Assembly: GCA_964502525.1 (NCBI GenBank) | Contig: CAZCXH010000023.1 | Location: 1-41,805, forward strand | From: DATLYB01 sp964502525 | GTDB taxonomy: Bacteria; Bacteroidota; Bacteroidia; Chitinophagales; CAIOSU01 | DNA length: 41,805 nt | Reading direction: 5' to 3' | Shown: piece after piece, positions 36,701-41,805 of the stretch | Position numbering within the stretch: position 1 is the stretch's first letter | Layout: each line of letters opens with the position of its first letter | Notes under the pieces: generated by a model | Told to the model about the DNA's origin: nothing | The model's input: the letters and a program-made list of their open reading frames with translations, nothing else | Databases searched by the model: none | Program-made: the position numbers and the translations under genes

Positions 36701-36801
36701 GTGCGGATGACCAGGGAAACGCTCTGCGCAAAGGCTTGTATCATGTCAAAATGATTGCCGGTAACTTGATGCTAAGTTCAAAAGCAGTCATTGTAAGGTA
36801 A
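33742..36801 (+). CDS. T9SS-exported MAM/CTDC/P-domain protein with dockerin- and cohesin-like domains
   Basis: A 1019-aa protein. An A/G-rich GAAAGGAC stretch precedes the ATG. The signal peptide ends GLRAQ (about residue 39). Order: MAM-like domain (41-217, LQFWYHMHGLDMGTLEV), eight CTDC-type repeats (220-405), P-domain (412-547, HTWIGDLRVELVSPAGT, GKWKLRVTD), two more CTDC repeats, carboxypeptidase-regulatory-like domain (604-655), dockerin-like pair (656-715), a FGDVNNTW linker (770s), cohesin-like domain (782-917) and a T9SS type A domain (934-1019). The second dockerin loop is canonical (DVNASNTVSTAD, ligands at 1, 3, 5 and 12); the first is partial. It follows the two giants on the same strand (170 bp gap) and shares their Cys-rich repeat, so it is a candidate dockerin-bearing partner. 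P-domains and MAM domains often mediate adhesion. Confidence 0.87.
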   Translation: MKTVSQLLSGTEKAHFIAGKYPRIFMILLLLFSAAGLRAQNCESFDGFINCGENLFDCAADGLCSGAFNSPGWINATGDDIDWSVSNIPTLSFGTGPDSDHTSGTGKFLFIEASECSNLAAVALTPNYNLSGLANPELQFWYHMHGLDMGTLEVEIESPAGSGAWTSIWTKSGTQGNKWFLSIVSLSSYSNNTVRFRFTGTTGNSFESDMALDDVCVASGCSMNCDDGSACTEDFCYKNACLNQMKLCDDGDLCTVDTCINGACSNAPLNCDDGDACTFDYCFAGDCFSDPPCDDFDACTVDSCAGQGNCINTAITCNDNNPCSFDYCDFGICYYDLLCDDFDACTIDSCDGTGNCLSTPVACNDGITCTIDECISGICSYVFSCNDSDPCTIEECVNDSCTYSPAPVCLCRQPGSPVGISAPTVVDSIIVTHQFGALLDLNVSLDINHTWIGDLRVELVSPAGTVVILFDGLCGNDADINAVFDDEGNALICPPSSFLAMQPGEPLSAFDGETMNGKWKLRVTDSFVETDNGILNAWCLLPALTPCINIAGCDDSDLCTNDACNNGACSNIQMNCDDFDSCTDDACMNGICQNILNGSCNVTISGIIRTETGVPVHTAIVSLTGNKISSDTTANDGIYSLEVLKGGSYAVTPSKNNDVATNNGISTADILFVRRHILAVAPLSSPQRIIAADVNASNTVSTADIVLIRRVVLQASDTFPTGLLWAFVPENHSFTDSLNPFPYPGNISYANINSPQLNQNFIAMKFGDVNNTWNPNTPKQSAIGNVQFAMDEQSAPPGGEVIVPVKVKDFHNITGYQFTLSWNPEVLELLGVNNKSIIGYYGMQKATEGLLTTTWDDEMARGVTLKDGDAVFELKFLATGSTGDSSEIWISSEMTVSEAYNDNLDLLEVRTTKGSIKVENNSSTINHHSTTANLSVQPNPFINSAEIIFSIPQDENVNLFIYDVLGRVIKLVDGDYAAGVHRIQWSGADDQGNALRKGLYHVKMIAGNLMLSSKAVIVR

Positions 36802-36936
36802 CCTGCTTGCGTACGGTTTGCTTTAGTGCAACTGAAAGTGATTCAGGAAGTGATCGGTACGATAGGCTTTGCGTTCTGAGGGTTGGAAAAACGCGAGCCT
36901 GTTCAGATAGCGGATTTTTAGCAGCAGGTTCCGGTT

Positions 36937-37473
36937 TTACCTTATCATCCTCAGGTAATGCTCCACTTCCCGGATAAGGTAGTTCACATCTTTTTTCCCG
37001 TTCATGCTGATCATTAAATCAAAGCAGTAAGTTTTGCCGGGAATGTATCGTCCCACCCGGTACGTTGCCCTGGACAGGGCTGAAAGATATTCGAGAGGAA
37101 GACATTCTTCCGTGCAAAGGTTGATGAGCAGATCGAACTGCTTATTAACAAAGTCTTCGGTTCTGGATTTTTCGGGAGTGAACCACCAGTTGAGGTCCTG
37201 GCCGGTGAAGTATTCGAACGAAAGAGCCTCCCCCGGCCTCTCTTTTCTGATGTAGCACAAGAGATGAACCTTCTTGTTTTCCATCCTAAGCAACTGAAAA
37301 TAATGCTTTACTGGTTCCATGTTTTCGGGGCATGAACCGTCAAAGAGCAGCGCAACTGATGATGAATTGGAGAAACTGCGCGTTTCATGTTTATTCCTGA
37401 GTTGCTTCAGTTTTCGCCCAAGGAAAAAGTTGTAGGCACGGGTCCTGATCTGTTTAAAGAGAACCATAAGCAA
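36937..37473 (-). CDS. Conserved Bacteroidota protein of unknown function (DUF6913-like)
   Basis: A 178-aa soluble protein with a basic N-terminus (FKQIRTRAYNFFLGRKLKQL) followed by an alpha/beta domain (SVALLFDGSCPENMEPVKHY, KVHLLCYIRKERPG, FDLLINLCTEECLPLEYLSA, SRATYRVGRYIPGKTYCFDL). From memory it resembles DUF6913, a family near universal in Bacteroidota with no known activity. It is 18 nt downstream of accA on the same strand, so probably cotranscribed with it. The start could also be the ATG two codons on. 36802-36936 shows nothing recognisable. Confidence 0.75.
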   Translation of the reverse strand: MLMVLFKQIRTRAYNFFLGRKLKQLRNKHETRSFSNSSSVALLFDGSCPENMEPVKHYFQLLRMENKKVHLLCYIRKERPGEALSFEYFTGQDLNWWFTPEKSRTEDFVNKQFDLLINLCTEECLPLEYLSALSRATYRVGRYIPGKTYCFDLMISMNGKKDVNYLIREVEHYLRMIR

Positions 37474-37491
37474 ACGATCGTGACAATCAGG

Positions 37492-38484
37492 TCAGCTTTT
37501 CAAAGCCGATGTTTTTACTTTTCGTTTTTTTGGCATCTCGGCAAATGCGCCCATTGACGAAAATTTGTTGATCCTGTTGGTAATCCGCTCATCGGCAGGA
37601 ATTTTCCTGAGCGCAGACAACTGCTGCTGAAGATATTTTTTCAGCGTTCTTGCCATTGCATCGGGGTCCTGGTGCGCTCCTCCAATCGGTTCCCTGATAA
37701 TGTCGTCAATCAAGCCTTCTTTTTGCATATCGGGTGCGGTTGGCTTAAGGGCGTCAGCCGCAACCTCCTTGTAATCCCAACTTCGCCACAGGATTGACGA
37801 GCATGATTCGGGAGAGATAACCGAATACCAGGTGTTTTCAAGCATCGCCACCCTGTCGCCAATGCCTATTCCCAGCGCTCCGCCTGAAGCGCCCTCGCCC
37901 ACGATGACGCAAACCACGGGCACCTGCAGTTTCATCATTTCATAAATATTCCGGGCTATCGCTTCTGCTTGGCCCCGTTCTTCCGCTTCCAGTCCCGGAT
38001 AGGCACCGGGAGTATCAATCAGGGTAACAATCGGCTTGTTGAATTTCTCCGCAAGTTTCATCAGGCGCAACGCTTTCCGGTAGCCTTCCGGGTTGGCCAT
38101 GCCGAAGTTGCGGTACTGTCTCATCTTGGTGTTAATACCCTTTTGGTGACCTACTATCATTATTGCCTGCCCGTCCATTTCAGCAAATCCGCCCACTATC
38201 GCCTTGTCATCGGCAAAATAGCGGTCTCCATGAAGCTCGATGAATTTGGAGCACATCTTCTCAGCGTAGAATAATGTGTAAGGTCTTTCCGGATGGCGTG
38301 AAATCTGAATTTTTTGCCACACCGTAAGGTTGGAATAAATCTCTTTTCTCTTCGCCCTGATTTGATCCTCTATGGCTTTAATCTGCCGGGAATGGTCTTC
38401 ACCGTTCCCGTTGGTGTTTGTCTTCAGCGCGTCCAGTTGTTCCTGCAGGTCGGCAATAGGTTTTTCGAAATCAAGGTAAGTCAT
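37492..38484 (-). CDS. accA: Acetyl-CoA carboxylase carboxyltransferase subunit alpha
   Basis: A 330-aa protein that, with AccD, transfers the carboxyl group from carboxybiotin to acetyl-CoA to give malonyl-CoA, the committed step of fatty-acid synthesis. Diagnostic segments: N-terminal YLDFEKPIADLQEQLDAL, RPYTLFYAEKMCSKFIELHG, DRYFADDKAIVGGFA, KPIVTLIDTPGAYPGLEAEE, VVCVIVGEGASGGALGIGIG and ISPESCSSILWR. Start chosen at the ATG 38484 (MTYLDFEKP), which aligns with the usual AccA N-terminus and has a -7 box 15 nt upstream; the frame extends to 38502. Length is normal. No accD in the window. Confidence 0.97.
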   Translation of the reverse strand: MTYLDFEKPIADLQEQLDALKTNTNGNGEDHSRQIKAIEDQIRAKRKEIYSNLTVWQKIQISRHPERPYTLFYAEKMCSKFIELHGDRYFADDKAIVGGFAEMDGQAIMIVGHQKGINTKMRQYRNFGMANPEGYRKALRLMKLAEKFNKPIVTLIDTPGAYPGLEAEERGQAEAIARNIYEMMKLQVPVVCVIVGEGASGGALGIGIGDRVAMLENTWYSVISPESCSSILWRSWDYKEVAADALKPTAPDMQKEGLIDDIIREPIGGAHQDPDAMARTLKKYLQQQLSALRKIPADERITNRINKFSSMGAFAEMPKKRKVKTSALKS

Positions 38485-38499
38485 GGCTGAATTGAATTT

Positions 38500-38507
38500 C
38501 AAATGTA
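38500..38507 (-). promoter_or_regulatory. Bacteroidota -7 box for accA
   Basis: TACATTTG on the minus strand fits TAnnTTTG exactly, 15 nt before the ATG at 38484. Confidence 0.45.
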
Positions 38508-38563
38508 CTCAAAAAGGAAGGGATAAAAAATAACATTTCAACTTAGTGAAAATTCGTTGCGCT

Positions 38564-38818
38564 ATGAAAGGTTATATCGTTAAGCTTAATGTATGCTCAA
38601 GGGGAAATTTTTTTGAGAAGATTGTAAAGCAGCTTAGGTTTGTGGAAAGCATCATGGAACTGATGGACCAAATAAGCCGGGCTCGTGAGAAACCTTGATG
38701 ATGCATTTGAAGATGCGCGCCTGCACCAGACGGTGAAAAAGAAACTGAAGTCAGCAAAAGATTTATACATTAAAAGGAATAAAACAGATTGTTTGTCCGT
38801 CTTGCGCTAGAATCCTTT
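38564..38818 (+). pseudogene. Possible degraded small antitoxin-like ORF
   Basis: ATG at 38564 opens MKGYIVKLNVCSRGNFFEKI and continues to FVESIMELMDQISRAREKP, stopping near 38698. Another frame continues directly with LDDAFEDARLHQTVKKKLKS and AKDLY to about 38818. Read through one frameshift this gives an about 80-aa acidic-then-basic helical protein, like small Phd/RelB-type antitoxins found in Bacteroidota. No toxin is beside it. The assignment is weak. Confidence 0.3.
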
Positions 38819-38866
38819 GGCATCTTGTGTTGTCGTCACAGGCGTTTCTGCTAACCACAGCCTTAT

Positions 38867-39475
38867 ATGAAGACGAAGTATCTGCTTGCCTATAACCTGC
38901 TGCTCGCGATCGGATGGGCGATTTTCCTGATTCGCGAGCTGGCTGCCGGATTCGTGATGGACTACACATCGCTGCTGTTGCTGAATATCTGCCAGGCGGC
39001 AGCGGTTCTTGAGATAGTCCATGTTGCGGTTAAATGGGTTAAATCACCAATATTTACAACATTCATTCAGGTATTCTCGCGGGTTTTCGTGCTGGTGTTT
39101 ATCAATCTTGTTCCGGCAGAAGAGCTTATAGGGATATTGGGCATTACAGGCGTTGTATTGATTACAATCGCATGGGGAATTACCGAAGCGGTACGTTACG
39201 CCTATTACTTCTCATCGCTGCTGGAAAGGGAAATCAAATGGCTTACTTATTTAAGATATACATTATTCATCGCGCTTTATCCCATCGGTGTCTGCGGGGA
39301 ATGGCTGATATTGCTTTCGTTGATGAGGATGAGCAGTTGGGATTTCAATGCCATCAACGTCATCATGGGGATTGTTCTGCTCAGTTATTTTCCATTTTTT
39401 CCAAAACTGTACCTGCATATGTGGAAGCAGAGGAGAAAAAAGATCGGGCAGAAGCCGAGAAGTAATTTAAAATAA
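38867..39475 (+). CDS. PTPLA/HACD-family 3-hydroxyacyl-CoA dehydratase (eukaryotic-type)
   Basis: A 202-aa protein with about six hydrophobic segments. It matches the Phs1/HACD (PTPLA, PF04387) family, which dehydrates 3-hydroxyacyl-CoA in very-long-chain fatty-acid elongation. Diagnostic blocks are LLNICQAAAVLEIVHVAV, SPIFTTFIQVFSRVFVL, AWGITEAVRYAYYF and LRYTLFIALYPIGVCGEW. The Tyr (138) and Glu (145) in YPIGVCGE are seven residues apart, like the catalytic Tyr149/Glu156 of yeast Phs1. A bacterial member near accA fits a lipid role, but the two genes are on opposite strands. It is convergent with mnmG (15-bp gap). Activity is inferred from residues only. Confidence 0.85.
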   Translation: MKTKYLLAYNLLLAIGWAIFLIRELAAGFVMDYTSLLLLNICQAAAVLEIVHVAVKWVKSPIFTTFIQVFSRVFVLVFINLVPAEELIGILGITGVVLITIAWGITEAVRYAYYFSSLLEREIKWLTYLRYTLFIALYPIGVCGEWLILLSLMRMSSWDFNAINVIMGIVLLSYFPFFPKLYLHMWKQRRKKIGQKPRSNLK

Positions 39476-39490
39476 GTAATATTAAATATA

Positions 39491-41353
39491 TTATCTTCCC
39501 ATGTAAACCATCAGCACCGAAATATCTGCGGGTGAAACTCCGCTCACGCGGCTGGCCTGGCCGATGGTGCGGGGGCGCACTTTTGAAAGTTTTTCCCGCG
39601 CTTCGTTTGAAAGGGATTTCAGCCTCCTGAAATCAAAATCTTCAAGGATGGGCACTTCCTCCAGCTTCACCATTTTGTCAACCAGTTCCTTTTCCTTGGC
39701 AATGTATCCGTCATATTTCATTTCGATTTCAGCCAAATCAATTTCTTCCTGCGAAAATTTATTCAGGTACTCCCCTACCCTCAGAATTCCTTTTCGCAGC
39801 TTCTTCATATCCAATTGCGGCCGCTTCAAAAGGCTGTACAAGCGAATTTTTTGCTGAATGTGAGTGGTATCGTGTTCATCCAGAAGTGAATTAACGGTGT
39901 CGGGCGAAACTGCTTCTTCTTTAAAATGACTGACAATCTCCTCCATTGCCGCTTTTTTCCTGTTGACGTGGTTTAACCTTTCTGAATCCGCTAATCCTGC
40001 TTCCGATCCTAAAGGCGTCAGACGAAGGTCTGCGTTATCCTGTCGAAGTAAAATGCGGTACTCAGCCCTTGAGGTGAACATGCGGTAAGGTTCATTGGTG
40101 CCTTTGTTCACCAAATCATCAATCAATACTCCGATATAAGCCTCGGATCGTTTGAGGACAACGCCTTCTCTCCCATTGATTTTTCGATGAGCATTTATTC
40201 CAGCCATCAATCCCTGACAGGCGGCCTCTTCGTAGCCGGTTGTGCCGTTAATCTGCCCTGCGAAATAGAGGTTTTTGATGCGTTTGGTCTCAAGTGATAG
40301 GTCTAATTGGGTTGGAAAGAAGAAATCGTATTCAATAGCATATCCGGGGCGGAACATACGGACATTCTCCAATCCGGGTATTTTCTTCATAGCTTTGTAC
40401 TGGATATCCTCCGGCAGTGAACTCGAAAAGCCGTTCACGTAGATTTCAACCGTCTTCCACCCTTCCGGCTCGATAAATAATTGGTGGCGCTCCCGTTCTG
40501 AGAAGCGTTCAATCTTATCCTCGATGCTTGGGCAGTATCTTGGGCCTACACCCTGAATCCTGCCGGTGAACATTGGTGATTGGTCAAACCCGGTTTTAAG
40601 GATGTCGTGAACTTCCTTGTTTGTGTAGGTGATATGACAGGGAAGTTGCTTTGTAAGTGGAGGCGTATCAGTAAAGGAAAACTTACCTGGTGGGTCATCA
40701 CCGAACTGGACTTCCATGCGGGAATAATCTAACGACCTGCCGTCAACCCTTGGAGGGGTGCCTGTTTTCATCCGTCCTGATTCAAAACCGAGAGAAGACA
40801 ATTGCTCCGTGATGCCTGTTGCCGCCTTCTCAGCCATGCGCCCGCCCCCGAACTTCTTTTCTCCGATGTGAATCACCCCGTTCAGAAAGGTGCCATTTGT
40901 CAGCACAACAGCCTTAGATCTGACTACCAGGCCCATGCCAGTTTTTACACCAGCCACCTTGCCGCCTTCAACGATAATTTCACGAGCCATATCCTGCCAA
41001 AAGTCAAGGTTTGGAATTGACTCAAGGTACATGCGCCATTCATGCGCGAATAACATCCGGTCGCTCTGGGCGCGGGGGCTCCACATAGCAGGGCCTTTGG
41101 AGCGGTTCAACATGCGAAACTGAATCATGGTTTTATCGGTGATAATACCGGAACCACCTCCAAGCGCATCAATCTCACGAACGATTTGCCCTTTTGCAAT
41201 ACCGCCCATGGCGGGATTGCATGACATCTGGGCGATGGTCTGCATGTTCATGGTGATGAGCATAACGGAGGAGCCAAGTTTGGCAGCCGCGGCAGCCGCT
41301 TCGCAACCGGCATGACCTGCACCTACAACAATGACATCATATTCCTTGAACAT
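39491..41353 (-). CDS. mnmG: tRNA uridine-5-carboxymethylaminomethyl(34) synthesis enzyme MnmG (GidA)
   Basis: A 620-aa FAD protein that, with MnmE, installs the carboxymethylaminomethyl group at wobble U34 of tRNAs. N-terminal dinucleotide fold VIVVGAGHAGCEAAAAAAKLG; signature blocks CNPAMGGIAKGQIVREIDAL, GPRYCPSIEDKI, GQINGTTGYEEAACQGLMAG and EPYRMFTSRAEYRILLRQDN; C-terminal helical MnmE/tRNA-binding domain ending RVSGVSPADISVLMVYMGR. Full length. Upstream lie two parS sites; in many bacteria gidA sits close to oriC and the par genes. A -7-like TAAATTTG (41358-41365, minus) ends 4 nt before the ATG. Confidence 0.97.
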   Translation of the reverse strand: MFKEYDVIVVGAGHAGCEAAAAAAKLGSSVMLITMNMQTIAQMSCNPAMGGIAKGQIVREIDALGGGSGIITDKTMIQFRMLNRSKGPAMWSPRAQSDRMLFAHEWRMYLESIPNLDFWQDMAREIIVEGGKVAGVKTGMGLVVRSKAVVLTNGTFLNGVIHIGEKKFGGGRMAEKAATGITEQLSSLGFESGRMKTGTPPRVDGRSLDYSRMEVQFGDDPPGKFSFTDTPPLTKQLPCHITYTNKEVHDILKTGFDQSPMFTGRIQGVGPRYCPSIEDKIERFSERERHQLFIEPEGWKTVEIYVNGFSSSLPEDIQYKAMKKIPGLENVRMFRPGYAIEYDFFFPTQLDLSLETKRIKNLYFAGQINGTTGYEEAACQGLMAGINAHRKINGREGVVLKRSEAYIGVLIDDLVNKGTNEPYRMFTSRAEYRILLRQDNADLRLTPLGSEAGLADSERLNHVNRKKAAMEEIVSHFKEEAVSPDTVNSLLDEHDTTHIQQKIRLYSLLKRPQLDMKKLRKGILRVGEYLNKFSQEEIDLAEIEMKYDGYIAKEKELVDKMVKLEEVPILEDFDFRRLKSLSNEAREKLSKVRPRTIGQASRVSGVSPADISVLMVYMGR

Positions 41354-41357
41354 GAGG

Positions 41358-41365
41358 CAAATTTA
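41358..41365 (-). promoter_or_regulatory. -7-like box immediately before mnmG
   Basis: TAAATTTG on the minus strand, ending 4 nt from the ATG at 41353. It would give a leaderless mRNA, as proposed for rlmN. Could be chance in AT-rich sequence. Confidence 0.3.
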
Positions 41366-41399
41366 AGATGAATGGCTGCAAATTTCGTTTCGAGGGAAT

Positions 41400-41415
41400 T
41401 GTTTCACGTGAAACG
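41400..41415. promoter_or_regulatory. parS partition site 1
   Basis: TGTTTCACGTGAAACG matches the parS 16-mer TGTTTCACGTGAAACA at 15 of 16 positions. It is the binding site for ParB, which spreads and loads SMC to segregate the origin region. Confidence 0.85.
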
Positions 41416-41445
41416 AATCAGAAAGATTTGGGAATTTACGAGTGG

Positions 41446-41488
41446 GAATACCCCCCCCCTGGCGGGGCTGGCGGGGCGGGGGTGGATC
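41446..41488. other. C-run followed by G-rich tract
   Basis: Nine C (41451-41459) followed by T and then a G-rich stretch with runs of 4, 4 and 5 G (41464-41485). It could fold as a hairpin or a G-quadruplex and lies between the two parS sites. No known element recognised. Confidence 0.5.
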
Positions 41489-41575
41489 AATTGAAAGTCT
41501 GACCTGCCACGTTACCTGCGGGTGGTGTCCGATCGTGATTCATTTTTCACCCTTGTTTCAGGATAAAAGATATTA

Positions 41576-41591
41576 CGTTTCACGTGAAACA
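41576..41591. promoter_or_regulatory. parS partition site 2
   Basis: CGTTTCACGTGAAACA, 15 of 16 to the consensus, 176 bp from site 1. Both sites keep the full 14-bp palindrome GTTTCACGTGAAAC. Confidence 0.85.
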
Positions 41592-41629
41592 TTATACTGT
41601 GCGCGGGATTTCTGTTTACAGTTTATTAT

Positions 41630-41676
41630 GTTTACGGTTTACAGTTGCAAAACTGTCCAAACTACAAACCGTAAAC
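41630..41676. repeat. Nested hairpin beside the second parS site
   Basis: GTTTACGGTTT (41630-41640) pairs perfectly with AAACCGTAAAC (41666-41676). Inside it ACAGTT-GCAA-AACTGT (41641-41656) forms a second perfect stem. Related GTTTACAGTTT lies just before (41614-41624). Confidence 0.7.
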
Positions 41677-41747
41677 TTGTAAACGGCTCAATGGTGCAAT
41701 TTATCCTGTTCAAAGTATAATTTAGGCAAGATGAATTCCCTGAAAGA

Positions 41748-41805
41748 ATGCTTAGCAACACTTTCAAAATAACTTCCGCAAAACAGGCAGTTGTTCTAAG
41801 AAAGG
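41748..41805 (+). CDS. Possible start of a gene running off the window
   Basis: From the ATG at 41748 the frame is open to the edge (MLSNTFKITSAKQAVVLRK). It is too short to identify. A competing ATG at 41731 in another frame ends after 13 codons. 41354-41747 otherwise has no gene. Confidence 0.25.
   Translation, partial: MLSNTFKITSAKQAVVLRK

Noticed and set aside
11656..36801. A true cellulosome locus
   Set aside because: No glycoside hydrolase, carbohydrate-binding module or other CAZyme domain was seen beside the cohesin and dockerin domains.
41354..41805. Replication origin (oriC) itself
   Set aside because: No cluster of DnaA boxes (TTATCCACA-like) or AT-rich unwinding element was found; only parS sites support origin proximity.

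Overview
The window looks like chromosomal DNA of a Bacteroidota (Bacteroidetes) bacterium. Five predicted secreted proteins end in type IX secretion (T9SS) type A sorting domains. Several housekeeping genes are preceded by the Bacteroidota -7 promoter box TAnnTTTG. The housekeeping set (rlmN, accA, mnmG, an M16 lipoprotein peptidase) fits that phylum. Two near-perfect parS partition sites beside mnmG suggest the right edge lies in the origin-proximal part of the chromosome. No T9SS machinery, tRNA, rRNA or CRISPR was seen.

Layout: 1-2.05 kb holds a secreted SdiA-regulated/YjiK-like beta-propeller protein (-) bracketed by about 100-bp inverted repeats. 2.1-6.3 kb has divergent rlmN (-) and an M16 metallopeptidase lipoprotein (+), whose last 114 bp are tandemly duplicated. 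6.3-7.4 kb is a graveyard of REP-associated transposase (RAYT) 3' ends with paired small palindromes; it truncates a polytopic GT-C-like membrane protein (-). 8.2-11.4 kb carries an SGNH hydrolase (-), an aspartyl/asparaginyl beta-hydroxylase-like protein (-) and a divergent second SGNH-type protein (+). 11.6-13.5 kb is a T9SS protein with cohesin- and dockerin-like domains and a damaged N-terminus. 13.5-14.4 kb is an AbiEii-type nucleotidyltransferase with a small overlapping partner. 14.7-15 kb is a cluster of palindromes.

The centrepiece is 15.15-36.8 kb: three consecutive + strand genes for very large secreted proteins (about 2835, 3165 and 1019 aa). The first two have a signal peptide, cohesin-like domains (four and two), long arrays of a 4-Cys, Asp-rich repeat of about 23 aa resembling Dictyostelium CTDC repeats (37 and 78 copies), then Ig-like repeats (8 and 6), five further beta-sandwich-like repeats and a T9SS C-terminal domain. 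The third has a MAM-like domain, CTDC repeats, a proprotein-convertase P-domain, a carboxypeptidase-regulatory-like domain, a dockerin-like domain with one intact Ca-loop, a cohesin-like domain and a T9SS domain. My inference is that these, with the paralogue at 11.7 kb, form a surface-exported, disulfide-stiffened matrix or scaffold held together by cohesin-dockerin contacts. There is no carbohydrate-active enzyme here, so it is not an ordinary cellulosome.

36.9-41.4 kb returns to core genes: a small uncharacterised protein and accA (-), a eukaryotic-type 3-hydroxyacyl-CoA dehydratase of the PTPLA/HACD family (+), and mnmG (-). The last 450 bp contain the two parS sites, a G-rich tract and a large hairpin.
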